Shown: positions 31,385 to 40,498 of the stretch, one piece after another
Position numbering within the stretch: the stretch's first letter is position 1
Layout: every line of letters begins with the position of its first letter
Source: an uncultured Alphaproteobacteria bacterium
Lineage (GTDB): Bacteria > Pseudomonadota > Alphaproteobacteria > RF32 > CAG-239
Direction of reading: 5' to 3'
DNA length: 64,000 bases
Assembly: GCA_934270475.1 (NCBI GenBank)
Contig: CAKQPS010000001.1
Location: 1 to 64,000 of the forward strand
Made by a program: the position numbers and the translations under genes
The notes under the pieces: model-generated
Told to the model about the DNA's origin: nothing
The model's input: the letters and a program-made list of their open reading frames with translations, nothing else
Database searches by the model: none

Positions 31385-32952
31385 TTTTTCCTCCAAAGCA
31401 GGCGGATAATGTCGTTAAAATCCAGCACTTTAAATATTTTAGCTAAAATTAGGAAAAAAGCAAGCGCAAAGATGCCAAGTCCGCTCAAGTCAGCCAGCAG
31501 CAGCCATTTGGATCCATAAATCCAATTCGGAGAATAGAGCGATATTGCCAGTTTGCAGGCATAAACCGCTCCGCCGGTTAAAAACGACACAGAGGCAATG
31601 CGGCAGACTTTACCGAAAAGCCGACTGGAAAACTGCCAGTATCCGCGTTTTTTCAAGCCGATAACATATTGCAAAAGCGAGACAAACGCCGCAATAGTCG
31701 TGGCACAGGCAATGCCGATATGTCCGAAAGTATGCATTAGCAGCAAAATGCAGATTAAATTTGTGATAAACACCACGGCGCTGTATTTTACCGGAGTTGC
31801 GGTATCGCCGCGGGCAAAAAAGTTAGGCATAAGTGCTTTAGTCATTACGTAGCACGGCAAACCGATAGAATAGGCAATAACGGCATAGGCGGTTTTTACG
31901 GCATCGCTCGGCAAAAATTTGCCATGCTGGAACAAAAGACAAACTATTGGCTCGGCTAAAACAATCAGCAGCACCGCCGCCGGCAGCGATAAAAGCAAGC
32001 CATATTCCACGGCTTTGTCTTGGGTGCTGCGCGCCTCTTCCGTCTGCCCTTCTTTTAAAGATTTAGAGAGAATCGGCAAAAGCGCCACGCTGATAGCCGC
32101 GCCGATAACGCCCAAAGGCAGCTGCTGCAGGCGGTTGGCGTAATAGAGCCAAGAAATTGCTCCAGTGCCGACCAATGAGACTAAGATTGTGTCCACCGCC
32201 ATATTTATTTGATAGATTCCGGCACCGGCAACCCCAGGGGCTATACGTTTGAACAAAGTTTTAATTTCCGGATTGTGCAAAATTTTAGCAATATGCAGAT
32301 ATGGCGTGATTTTTATATCCAGCTTGCGCAGGAAATGCCGCAGCCAAAAAAACTCAAGCAAACCGGCGGTGGTGATACCCAAAGCAAAGCCGTGCGCGGG
32401 AGTAGGAGTAAACGGCACAAACAAGAACACTGAAAAAATCATCATCATATTAAGGATAATCGGAGCGGTTGCCGGAGCGGCGAATTTTTCAAACGAGTTC
32501 AAAATTCCGCCTTGGAACGAAACCAGCGAAATCAGCAGCAAAAAAGGAAAGGTGATGCGGCAAAGCTGGGTTGCCAGCTGCATTTTTTCCGGCTCGCTGC
32601 TGAAACCAGGGGCAAGAACTTCCACTACCCACGGCATAAAAATTTCAAACAGCAGCACAAAAGCGCCCACAAACAGCACCAAAACGGAAATTGCCTGCGC
32701 GGCAAAAAATATTGAGCGTTTTTTGCCGTCCGCCACCAATTTCTGCGAAAACAGCGGCACAAAAGCGCTGGTGAACGCCCCTTCGGCAAACAGGCTGCGG
32801 AACAAATTAGGCAATTTGAATGCCACAACAAAAGCATCGGAAACCGCTCCGGCACCCAAAAAATTAGCTAAAACCATATCCCGAAAAAAACCGGTGATAC
32901 GGCTGACCAACGTTAAGCCGCCGAAAGTGGCGACAGATTTAAATAGCGACAT
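31381..32952 (-). CDS. murJ: lipid II flippase MurJ
   Basis: MurJ moves lipid II across the inner membrane for peptidoglycan synthesis. The 523-residue protein has about fourteen hydrophobic segments and begins MSLFKSVATFGGLTLVSRIT, then GFFRDMVLANFLGAG, the family N-terminus with the conserved Arg-Asp. Further family blocks: KLPNLFRSLFAEGAFTSAF, FSGISLLLISLV-like region, and YGLLLSLPAAVLLIVLAEPI. The ATG at 32952 is preferred to one eight codons upstream, which precedes no known family sequence. It heads a six-gene operon. Confidence 0.96.
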   Translation of the reverse strand: MSLFKSVATFGGLTLVSRITGFFRDMVLANFLGAGAVSDAFVVAFKLPNLFRSLFAEGAFTSAFVPLFSQKLVADGKKRSIFFAAQAISVLVLFVGAFVLLFEIFMPWVVEVLAPGFSSEPEKMQLATQLCRITFPFLLLISLVSFQGGILNSFEKFAAPATAPIILNMMMIFSVFLFVPFTPTPAHGFALGITTAGLLEFFWLRHFLRKLDIKITPYLHIAKILHNPEIKTLFKRIAPGVAGAGIYQINMAVDTILVSLVGTGAISWLYYANRLQQLPLGVIGAAISVALLPILSKSLKEGQTEEARSTQDKAVEYGLLLSLPAAVLLIVLAEPIVCLLFQHGKFLPSDAVKTAYAVIAYSIGLPCYVMTKALMPNFFARGDTATPVKYSAVVFITNLICILLLMHTFGHIGIACATTIAAFVSLLQYVIGLKKRGYWQFSSRLFGKVCRIASVSFLTGGAVYACKLAISLYSPNWIYGSKWLLLADLSGLGIFALAFFLILAKIFKVLDFNDIIRLLWRKK

Positions 32953-33093
32953 AGTACACCCTGTGCAAGCTAACAAAACATATTTTTAGCATAGCGACTA
33001 TCCGCAGGCTTGTATAATAAAAAAAAATATTGATAACAACAAAATACATTTTTGAAAATAAGCAAGACAAAACAAATGGTTATTTAGCAAAAA

Positions 33094-33130
33094 AGTGTGT
33101 AAAAAAAACGACCGTTATTTTTACACACTA
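33094..33130. repeat. left 37-bp inverted repeat of a candidate invertible element
   Basis: This is the exact reverse complement of 33237-33273. Bases 33094-33129 are nearly palindromic: AGTGTGTAAAAA and TTTTTACACACT arms, an inner AACG/CGTT, and an asymmetric centre AC. Such a site is what site-specific recombinases use. See 33237-33273. Confidence 0.9.
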
Positions 33131-33236
33131 AAAGGGTTCTTTTTTAAATGTTACAGAATTATGAAAAAAATTACGGAAACTTAAATAGTTATTGCAAAAA
33201 TCAGAGAAATCTTGTACACTAAAAATACCATAAATA
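33131..33236. other. 106-bp segment bracketed by inverted repeats
   Basis: AT-rich, no gene. It carries the -35 and the edge of the -10 of a promoter that reads right, toward the Cys-rich protein gene. If flipped, the promoter would read left, toward murJ. No target-site duplication flanks the repeats, and there is no reading frame of use, so a transposon remnant is less likely. Confidence 0.55.
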
Positions 33237-33240
33237 TAGT
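33212..33240 (+). promoter_or_regulatory. promoter of the Cys-rich protein gene
   Basis: TTGTAC (33212-33217) and TATAGT (33235-33240) are separated by 17 bp. The -10 overlaps the right inverted repeat by four bases, so any transcript begins within that repeat, about 60 bases before the start codon. Confidence 0.6.
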
Positions 33241-33273
33241 GTGTAAAAATAACGGTCGTTTTTTTTACACACT
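33237..33273. repeat. right 37-bp inverted repeat of a candidate invertible element
   Basis: Exact reverse complement of 33094-33130; centre GT on this strand, AC on the other. The two copies point at each other across 106 bp. As RNA this copy can also form a hairpin in the 5' leader of the following gene. Confidence 0.9.
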
Positions 33274-33306
33274 CGGCTTTAACTTTAATATTTAGGAGGC
33301 TTTACG

Positions 33307-35307
33307 ATGAGAAAGACGATTCTAAAAACGGCGAAAGGGAGAATACTCGCGGCAGCCGTATTGCTGGCGGGGGTTTGCGGAATCGCCGCAGCAGCGTGGG
33401 CGACCACGTGTTTTTTGCCGACAGGCAACTGCAGCACCGGCAAGGTTGATTACCATGAACCAAATCCGACAGACGAGTGCAAAGACTTTGACGGCAATAC
33501 TTCAAAAACTGATTATGAGTGGAAAAGCAAAACATCTTGCTTTAAATGCACAGCTTGCACCAGCAACGGCACAACCAAATATAACTGCGTAAATAATTCC
33601 GGTTATTCTTGGGATAGCAGCGATGGAGGACATTGCTGTGTGAACGGTGAAAAATGGTATTCCAAGATGGGAATGTGTTGCTCGGCAACATCCGGCTGCA
33701 CCTGTCCGACACTGAAAAAGTGGAGTAACGGCGAGTGTGTCTGCCAATATAAACAAACCGATAACGGTACTTGCTGCAAAGAAAACGAAACTGCCGGAGC
33801 CAATCTCTGCTGTCCGAAGCCGAAAGTAGAACAGAACCGCGAATGCGTATGTGACGACCAGCATGATAATGACGGCAAGGGCGGCTGTATTCCTAAACCG
33901 AAAGACGATGACAATATCACTGTTAAATTCCAATATACCTGCAACGGCGGGGCTTGCTCAAGCGACGTTACAGATAAAATCTACTATAAATTTAACGACA
34001 GCGAAATAGGCAATAACATCAGCGGTACAGCTATCGCCAAAACAGATTGGAAGGAATACAAAAAACTTAACTGGTTTTTAGATGATAAAAAACCATTATT
34101 CGATAGAACTAAACCATATGGCTGTTCTTATGGCGGCGATGACTGCGGGCGAGAAAATTCAGGAAGAAACGGCTACGCAAATGACGTCTGCAATACCCAA
34201 GGTGTAAGAACCTATACGTTAGATTATCATGATTTTGACTTTGTTTCTGATGAAAATGTTATTTCTGATAACACTGATGCTGATATCGGGCTGTATCTTC
34301 TAAAAGATGAAAACACAGGTAAATATTCATATCTGTTGAATAACGAGTTTTGGGATACTAATAATAATATTTGTGGCGCAGCAGGTGATTATTATGACAG
34401 CTGCATGTTTCAACATGCGCATGAAGTTGCCAACAATGAAGTTGTTTTGCAAATCCCATTAAAAGGCGGTGAACGATGCGCTGCGTTGGATGGTGAAAAG
34501 TGCATTTACTACGTTGTAAACTGTCCTTACAATAGGAAGAATTGTATGACTTCTGCACCTCAATATACTATAACTGAATCAGGCGACAGCTCTAGAGTAA
34601 CAGGTCGTTGGAATTCTTTGAAATTGATGCAGGACGGCGATTTGCAAGCCAAATTTAATGCAACCCCATTGAAAAGTTTTGAACCAAAGGACAATAAGAT
34701 TGTTTACTATTCATGCGATTTGCAAAAATGGGATAAAGTAACTGTAGAAGCTACAAATAGTGCAAATGGTTACGCGTTTGATATGGGGGGTGAGCCGACG
34801 TATTATCCGGACGAGGAGTTTGCATGCCAGCCTAACCATCAGGCAACAGCAAGTTACGATGCCGGACCAGATGCAGAACAAATAGTATCTGTCAATATGA
34901 AAGGTTATGTAACACTCGCTGGTCACGCCCAATTTGACGGTACAAATGTTAAAGCTCAACTTTATATTAGAGGAAGACTGCTTACTAAGCTTACAATATC
35001 TGATCAATCATTTACTGTAAACTATAATTGTGAAGGTCAAACAGATTATCATGATACTGTAAACTTCTCAAATTCTGCAGAGAAAACTTTACTTGCAGGA
35101 ACTTATTCTGTAGGTTCGGCATATTCTACTGCCTCTGGAACAGTTGGATGCAGTACAGGTTACGGTAGGGTATTATTTAGTGCATTATATGGTGCAGAGG
35201 GTATTTCTAATGATATGGATAAGACAAAGTGTATGAAAATACACAATAATTATGAACAATATGTAATATTGTGCGCTGCCAACAATTTTCAATGTTCATC
35301 TTGGTAA
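33307..35307 (+). CDS. large Cys-rich exported protein
   Basis: A 666-residue protein. Residues 1-33 are a signal peptide (hydrophobic run ILAAAVLLAGVCGIAAAAWA). Residues about 34-205 hold some 22 cysteines in repeating CC, C-x-C and C-x2-C patterns (GHCCVNGEKW, MGMCCSATSGCTC, GECVCQ, GTCCKENE, NLCCPKPK, RECVCDD), which suggests disulphide-linked modules. The rest is Tyr/Asn/Asp-rich, mostly beta-like, with scattered cysteine pairs. No family or enzymatic motif is recognised; a surface or adhesive role is inference. AGGAGG lies before the ATG. The upstream inverted repeats suggest on/off switching. Confidence 0.8.
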   Translation: MRKTILKTAKGRILAAAVLLAGVCGIAAAAWATTCFLPTGNCSTGKVDYHEPNPTDECKDFDGNTSKTDYEWKSKTSCFKCTACTSNGTTKYNCVNNSGYSWDSSDGGHCCVNGEKWYSKMGMCCSATSGCTCPTLKKWSNGECVCQYKQTDNGTCCKENETAGANLCCPKPKVEQNRECVCDDQHDNDGKGGCIPKPKDDDNITVKFQYTCNGGACSSDVTDKIYYKFNDSEIGNNISGTAIAKTDWKEYKKLNWFLDDKKPLFDRTKPYGCSYGGDDCGRENSGRNGYANDVCNTQGVRTYTLDYHDFDFVSDENVISDNTDADIGLYLLKDENTGKYSYLLNNEFWDTNNNICGAAGDYYDSCMFQHAHEVANNEVVLQIPLKGGERCAALDGEKCIYYVVNCPYNRKNCMTSAPQYTITESGDSSRVTGRWNSLKLMQDGDLQAKFNATPLKSFEPKDNKIVYYSCDLQKWDKVTVEATNSANGYAFDMGGEPTYYPDEEFACQPNHQATASYDAGPDAEQIVSVNMKGYVTLAGHAQFDGTNVKAQLYIRGRLLTKLTISDQSFTVNYNCEGQTDYHDTVNFSNSAEKTLLAGTYSVGSAYSTASGTVGCSTGYGRVLFSALYGAEGISNDMDKTKCMKIHNNYEQYVILCAANNFQCSSW

Positions 35308-35385
35308 GATAAAGCGGGGAGAAATCCCCGCCCGCTCTACTGATTATTATTAACACACTACTTGTCATCAACTCAGATGAAATTA

Positions 35386-35412
35386 GATTGTTTCGTTACA
35401 CTCGCAATGACG
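35386..35412. repeat. degenerate dispersed repeat of the CATTGCGAG type
   Basis: Read on the minus strand, the segment begins CGTCATTGCGAG and ends AACAATC, like a palindromic element scattered through many bacterial genomes. Here it is a single imperfect copy. Confidence 0.4.
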
Positions 35413-35520
35413 ATAGAGCAAGAAGCGAATTTTGACAGAGAGAATGACATAAATAAGTACAACACTATAAGGAGGTGGTGCAAAACTTAAATAAAAAAAC
35501 AAAATATCGTAAAGTCTAAA

Positions 35521-35562
35521 TGAATACCGCGGTTCTCCCCCAGATTGCCGCGGTATTATTAT
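35521..35562 (+). terminator. terminator-like hairpin
   Basis: AATACCGCGG pairs with CCGCGGTATT around a 15-base loop, then ATTATTATTT. It probably ends transcripts from the Cys-rich protein gene. Confidence 0.6.
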
Positions 35563-35669
35563 TTAGCCCGCAGGCAAAATTTTGGGGATTGTCCAAATTA
35601 TTATACTTGACAAAACGAATTAAACATGTTAAGAATAGACAAAAGAAAAGAAAAAATAGGGATTGTAAA

Positions 35670-36017
35670 ATGTCTAATGAACCTAAAACCTTGCGCAGAA
35701 GTTTTGCAACGCAAAAGCCAGTAGTGGAGTTGGCGCGTAATGAAACGGTTGCCGTGAAGAGCAGACCGCTTGCCGATGCTTATTTTAACGGGGAAGTGAC
35801 TAAATTTGGAGGTAAAGTATTATCGAGTGGGTCTTGTGAGGCAACGCAACCTCTAAACAAATTTGTAATACATGCCCTTAAGCTTGGTGAGTTCGACCTG
35901 CTGACTAAAGGTTCTTCCGAAAATGTTCGGGTTGATAATTATGTTATAAAAGATTTACCGCCATATCGCCCGAACAACATTGTTTCAATATTAAAAGACA
36001 AAGGCTCTAGAGAATAA
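35670..36017 (+). CDS. protein of unknown function
   Basis: A 115-residue soluble protein beginning MSNEPKTLRRSFATQKP. It is basic at the N-terminus, then mixed (VTKFGGKVLSSGSCEATQ; KDLPPYRPNNIVSILKDKG). I recognise no family. The ATG at 35670 has only weak AGGG upstream; a longer frame from 35520 would run through the terminator-like hairpin and is rejected. Monocistronic. Confidence 0.5.
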   Translation: MSNEPKTLRRSFATQKPVVELARNETVAVKSRPLADAYFNGEVTKFGGKVLSSGSCEATQPLNKFVIHALKLGEFDLLTKGSSENVRVDNYVIKDLPPYRPNNIVSILKDKGSRE

Positions 36018-36049
36018 AGACTTTGTAAATAATGACTTTCCTCCTTATA

Positions 36050-36084
36050 AAAAATTTCCCTGTTGCAAAAACAGGGATTTTTTT
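36050..36084. terminator. bidirectional terminator
   Basis: CCCTGT/ACAGGG stem with A-rich left and T-rich right flanks, between the unknown gene and the convergent cation-efflux gene. Confidence 0.85.
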
Positions 36085-36106
36085 ATGTGCAATTATCAGA
36101 ATAAAT

Positions 36107-37042
36107 TTATAAATCGCAATGTCCGCTGATTTCGTGGTCAAGCCGCTTTTCATGCAGACCGTACGGGTCTTGGTGCACAATAATCTGCGACATCGGAAAA
36201 GCTGCTAAAATTTTTTCTTCAACCTTATCCGAAATATCATGACTTTGCGATAAGGTTAAGTTTCCATCTAACTCCAAATGAATTTCCACAAACATACGCA
36301 TACCGGAAACTCGTGTTCTGAAATCGTGATAACCTTTTACTTCCGGCACGCTCAGCGCTAAATCCACGATTTTTTGTTTTATGTCATCTGCAACTTCGTG
36401 GTCGGTAATTTCTTCCAAAGCCTTAACTGCAATGTGTCCGGCATTCCATAACAAATAAACCGAAATGACCACAGCCGTAGCACAATCAAACCATTGCCAA
36501 TGTAAATAGTGTACCACTAATAATGATAAAATAATCGCTCCGTTAGTCAGCAAATCAACCGTGTAATGCGCACTGTCCGCCTCTATTGCCTGCGATTTGG
36601 TCTTTTTTACCACCGCCGACTGAAAAGCAATTAGCCCAACAGTCAAAACAATGCTCGCTCCCATAATCCACAAACCGACGGCTGTTTGTTTGAGCGGCGC
36701 CGGATTCATCAAGCGGCAAATGCCGTCATAAAAAATAAATCCGCCCGAACCGGCAATAAACGCCGCCTGAATCAAAGCGCTGACAGATTCCGCCTTGCCA
36801 TAGCCGTAACGGTGATGTTCGGTCAGCGGCTTGTTGGCAAACTTGACGGCAACCAGAGAAATTGACGAAGAAATGACATCGGTCAGGCTGTCCACCATTG
36901 AAGACAATACCGAAAGCGAACCGGTCACAATCGCCGCGCCGGCTTTGATAATGCTTAAAGTCAGCGAAACACTGATACTGGCGCAAGCGGCAAAGGCTTT
37001 CAGCTTTTTCAGGTGCTCTTCATCTATATCAGAACTGCTCAA
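36107..37042 (-). CDS. cation diffusion facilitator (FieF/CzcD-like)
   Basis: A proton-coupled efflux pump for divalent metals such as Zn2+ or Fe2+. The 311-residue protein has six membrane segments. The metal-site residues are visible in SMVDSLTD (segment 2) and in HYTVDLLTNGA (segment 5), as in FieF. The C-terminal cytosolic domain has the usual HHDFRTRVSGMRMFVEIHLEL-like fold (YHDFRTRVSGMRMFVEIHLE) and ends with His/Cys. The start is TTG, with GGAG seven bases upstream, and overlaps the stop of the ABC-transporter fusion gene, so the two are coupled. Confidence 0.9.
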   Translation of the reverse strand: MSSSDIDEEHLKKLKAFAACASISVSLTLSIIKAGAAIVTGSLSVLSSMVDSLTDVISSSISLVAVKFANKPLTEHHRYGYGKAESVSALIQAAFIAGSGGFIFYDGICRLMNPAPLKQTAVGLWIMGASIVLTVGLIAFQSAVVKKTKSQAIEADSAHYTVDLLTNGAIILSLLVVHYLHWQWFDCATAVVISVYLLWNAGHIAVKALEEITDHEVADDIKQKIVDLALSVPEVKGYHDFRTRVSGMRMFVEIHLELDGNLTLSQSHDISDKVEEKILAAFPMSQIIVHQDPYGLHEKRLDHEISGHCDL

Positions 37043-40000
37043 GAATTTTCTCCATTTTCTGCAAATCTATTTTTAAAGGCTTATGGTTATAGTATTTAGC
37101 CGCAAGTTTCAAGTGCGGATTAGTGTTTTCAGCCGCAAAATCCAACATCGCGTAATTTTCACCGTTTTCACGATAAAGAGATAAAACCGCTCTGTTATCA
37201 TTTTCGATAAATAATTTACGAATCTGCAAAGGCTTTGTTGACAATTTAACATCAACAGGCTCAACCGGCGTGTTCAGCGCGTATTTCATTAAATAAAGCA
37301 ATTTTTCCTGTTCCGGCTCATAGTTGCTTGGCGAATAAAGCCGACCATAGCGCAAATCCCATAAATTGCCGTAAGTCCACTCGCGGTAGTCCAAATTCAT
37401 ATCCACAAAGTCAGCACTGATTTCCCAAACCTGAAACTGGTTGTCAAATTTAACATACGCCGCTTTAGAGCCGCGCCCAAGGTCAATGTTTATGTCGCCT
37501 AAATCAAAGCGCTGTATCAGCTCGCCGCCGTTTTTGAGCTCTACTTCTATCATTTTAGAGGCAGAATCGGCAAGCGGAGCCAAATTGAACAAGCCTAAAT
37601 TTTCGGCTTTATTGGTTTTACGTTCAAAAAATTTAGCGTCGGCAAGCGTGGTCAGCAGGCGGCGGATTCTTTCTTGATACACCGGCATATTTTCATGTTC
37701 TTCCAACACCCACAAACCATCTTTTTTAATAAAGTGCAGTTCGGCGGAATTTGATTTCAGGCTGAGCGAATCGATATTGTTAAGCTTTTTCAACACCGCC
37801 GGAAACGCCGGTTTGCCCTCATAAGCGTCTACGCTGCTGCGATTACTTAAATAAACGGAAAGCAACGCCATTGCAAATATCAGCAGGCAGCCGCCGGCAA
37901 GGCGGACAAGTTTTTTATCTATTTTGAAACCGAGATGATGTTCCAAACGCTTTTGTTTCAGCGCCTGCCGAAGTTTGACACTTAGAAGAATAAGCACCAG
38001 CAGAACCGGCACAGCCAGCAGATTCAGCAGGCTAACCGTATTGTCTATTCTGCGGATATCGGCAAAAGCCTGCTCGCGAATATCGCTGAGCTGCTGACGC
38101 AGCTCATTCAGTTGCTCGCGCACTTTAGCAACCGCCGCCAGCTCGTCTGCCGTAAAGTTTTCACGCTCTTCAAAGTCTTTTTTATTCCAAACTTCCTGCA
38201 TTGCCTGCTTGGATTTGTTCATTTCGGCAAAAATCGCATCTTCCTGCTTGGTAAATTCCAGCGAGTTCAAACGGCGCATTTTTTCTATGCCGCTAAACGG
38301 GTGGCTTTGCGCCGATTTGCCGCGCAGCTGCAGCAAATCGTCATCGTTGGTCAAATAATCCAGCGCATTCAGCACAAAATTGGCATTATCAAAGCTTTCT
38401 ACCACATATTCCGACTCTAAAAACGACTTTTTCTCGCCCCAAAAAGTGTCATACAAAAAGTCGGTGTCCGCCATAACAATCAAATCAAACGGATTTTCTT
38501 TTTGCAAACCGATAACTTCGGCGGCGATAATTTTAGAATTGTCATCAGGTTCAAAATAGCGCAAAATTTCTTGCGGGTTCAAGCCGTTAATTACCACATC
38601 TGCCGACATAATTTCTGAAATTTTACCGGCGCGCAGCATTGGATAAAAAGCGATTTTCTTTTCCTTATACGCCGTTGGTTCAGGCATTATCACCGAGGTA
38701 GACGCCACCAAAATTTCATTAAGGTTTTTAGTAACCGGATGAACCGGACTCATATTTTCGGATTTAATTCTGAATTGTATCACGTCCTGCGAAAAAGTCG
38801 GATTTGTCTTGTAATCTGCCGAAGCGTCAACAGTGATGGAATTGCCCAAATCCGCCACCACATAGTCTTTATAAAACTTTATATGCCAAAAATCTTCCAG
38901 CTCGCCTAAATCTGAACCTTTTAAATAGCGGTTTTCGCTTGAATAAAGGCGGGACGCCTCGTTGGCTGGGTCTAACAGTATCAAAATCCTACCGCCGCTT
39001 TGTGAATATTCCTTAATTTTAGCAATATATTCCGCCGGAAAATTATCGGGGTAAAACAGCAGCAAGGCATCAAACTTGCGGTTAAAATCTTCGGGGCGCA
39101 CAATGTTGGTTATATCATAATTTTCGTTCAACAAATCAACAATTTTCCACGACTGCCCTAAAAACGCACCATCGTTACCAATTGAGCCGAATATCGGCAG
39201 ACCGGTTAAAACGCCCAAACTTTTCTTTTGGTGGTGCAGCTGGCGGATTTTAGTGATTAAGTCCTGTTCCAAATTGCCGGCGCGTTCTTGAGCAAAAAAC
39301 GGTATAACTTGTTTATTTTGCAAAGTGTCTTCTAATGTCAGCCCAAACAAGGCGTTTTGGTTTAAGTCAATCAAAGGAATCGGCTGCAAACCGTTTGCCA
39401 AAGCAATATCCTCTTCCGCACTTAAAAACTTTGGCTGATAAATTTTATAGTCAAAATTTCCGTTTGAAACATCGCGGCACTTTTTCAAAAGCAGGCGGAT
39501 ATTGTCAAAAACTTCACGCAGAGCCGGATTGCGCTGCTCCAAAATCGGAGAGAAATAAAGCTTTGCCAGCACCGGTTCAGGCAGGTTCTGCAAAATTTTT
39601 TCTGAACTTTCGGTTAAGGTAAATATTTTCTTTTCGGTCGCGTCATATTGAAAACCGCGAGCCAAGCCGTTTGCCAATATGTTAATTCCTAGAAAGGCAA
39701 AAAGCAGCATTACCCACGCCGTTAAATAATAGCCGCGGCTGTTTGATTTTAACCAGCCGGAAGTGCCGGCGGTTTTGAAGTTGACAATCAAAATGGTGGT
39801 AAAATTGAAAAAGCAAATAATTGAAGCAAAAAAGATAACGTCGCGCAATTCCACCAAGCCAAGGCTAAGCGTGCTGAAATGGCTTAAAAAGCTGAAAGAG
39901 GCTATCACGTCAATAATCGTATCCGGTAAAAACAGGCGGAAAAACGACAAAATATATTCTATACCGCTCCAAAAAAACAGCAAATTGGCGATGACCGCCA

Positions 40001-40496
40001 AAACCAAGGCTATTACCTGATTTTTAGTGAGTGCCGACATAGTTTCGGAAATGGCAAGCATACAGCCGGCTAAAACAAAACTTGCCAAATAGCCTAAGGC
40101 AATAACGCTGTTGTCAGGCGAGCCCAAAACATTTACGGTTATCCAAAACGGAAAAGTCAGTAGCAAAGCCAAGCCGCAAAACAGCCATGCCGCAAAAAAT
40201 TTGCCGCACACCAAGGTGCGAATCGAAACCGGCATAGTTACCAGCTGCACAATGGTTTTGTTGCGGAATTCCTCCGCCCACAGGCGCATGGAAATCCCAG
40301 GGATAAACAATAAGTACAGCCATGGCTGGAAAGAAAACATTGACTGCAAATCAGCCTGTCCGCGACCGAAAAAACCGCCGAAATATAAAGTAAACGAGGC
40401 GTTAAGCAATAAAAAGCTCAGCAAATATACATAGGCAAGTGGAGAAACAAAATAACGGAATAACTCGTTTTTGCAAACAATCCAAAGTTTTTTCAT
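37029..40496 (-). CDS. fused GldF-type permease, GldG-type domain and DUF4340
   Basis: A 1155-residue fusion. Residues about 1-250 are an ABC-2 permease with six segments (GldF-like: LWAEEFRNKTIVQLVTMPVS). Residues about 255-850 match the GldG-type auxiliary protein (PF09822-like), including EKKIFTLTESSEKILQNL, ITKIRQLHHQKKSLGVLTG and SQSGGRILILLDP, ending in a membrane segment. Residues about 870-1155 are a second membrane segment then a DUF4340-like domain (NNIDSLSLKSNSAELHFIKK, GLFNLAPLADSASKMIEVEL). These are separate genes in most genomes. The ATPase gene lies two bases upstream. Substrate unknown. Confidence 0.85.
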   Translation of the reverse strand: MKKLWIVCKNELFRYFVSPLAYVYLLSFLLLNASFTLYFGGFFGRGQADLQSMFSFQPWLYLLFIPGISMRLWAEEFRNKTIVQLVTMPVSIRTLVCGKFFAAWLFCGLALLLTFPFWITVNVLGSPDNSVIALGYLASFVLAGCMLAISETMSALTKNQVIALVLAVIANLLFFWSGIEYILSFFRLFLPDTIIDVIASFSFLSHFSTLSLGLVELRDVIFFASIICFFNFTTILIVNFKTAGTSGWLKSNSRGYYLTAWVMLLFAFLGINILANGLARGFQYDATEKKIFTLTESSEKILQNLPEPVLAKLYFSPILEQRNPALREVFDNIRLLLKKCRDVSNGNFDYKIYQPKFLSAEEDIALANGLQPIPLIDLNQNALFGLTLEDTLQNKQVIPFFAQERAGNLEQDLITKIRQLHHQKKSLGVLTGLPIFGSIGNDGAFLGQSWKIVDLLNENYDITNIVRPEDFNRKFDALLLFYPDNFPAEYIAKIKEYSQSGGRILILLDPANEASRLYSSENRYLKGSDLGELEDFWHIKFYKDYVVADLGNSITVDASADYKTNPTFSQDVIQFRIKSENMSPVHPVTKNLNEILVASTSVIMPEPTAYKEKKIAFYPMLRAGKISEIMSADVVINGLNPQEILRYFEPDDNSKIIAAEVIGLQKENPFDLIVMADTDFLYDTFWGEKKSFLESEYVVESFDNANFVLNALDYLTNDDDLLQLRGKSAQSHPFSGIEKMRRLNSLEFTKQEDAIFAEMNKSKQAMQEVWNKKDFEERENFTADELAAVAKVREQLNELRQQLSDIREQAFADIRRIDNTVSLLNLLAVPVLLVLILLSVKLRQALKQKRLEHHLGFKIDKKLVRLAGGCLLIFAMALLSVYLSNRSSVDAYEGKPAFPAVLKKLNNIDSLSLKSNSAELHFIKKDGLWVLEEHENMPVYQERIRRLLTTLADAKFFERKTNKAENLGLFNLAPLADSASKMIEVELKNGGELIQRFDLGDINIDLGRGSKAAYVKFDNQFQVWEISADFVDMNLDYREWTYGNLWDLRYGRLYSPSNYEPEQEKLLYLMKYALNTPVEPVDVKLSTKPLQIRKLFIENDNRAVLSLYRENGENYAMLDFAAENTNPHLKLAAKYYNHKPLKIDLQKMEKILEQF

Positions 40497-40498
40497 GG

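Larger units (their letters stand above)
35308..35669. other. non-coding region with dispersed repeat and hairpins
   Basis: Holds a GC-rich hairpin CGGGGA/TCCCCG at 35315-35330 with no T run, a degenerate dispersed repeat (35386-35412), an AAGGAGGTGGTG stretch near 35472 with only a 13-codon frame behind it, and a strong hairpin at 35522-35556. No gene is supported until 35670. Confidence 0.55.

Noticed and set aside
33094..33273. MITE or transposon remnant
   Set aside because: Terminal repeats fit, but no target duplication flanks them, no second copy is in the window, and the promoter layout fits an invertible switch better. Not fully excluded.
35472..35520. AAGGAGGTGGTG followed by a 13-codon frame
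   Set aside because: The start would abut the ribosome site and the frame is too short and Lys/Asn-rich to judge.
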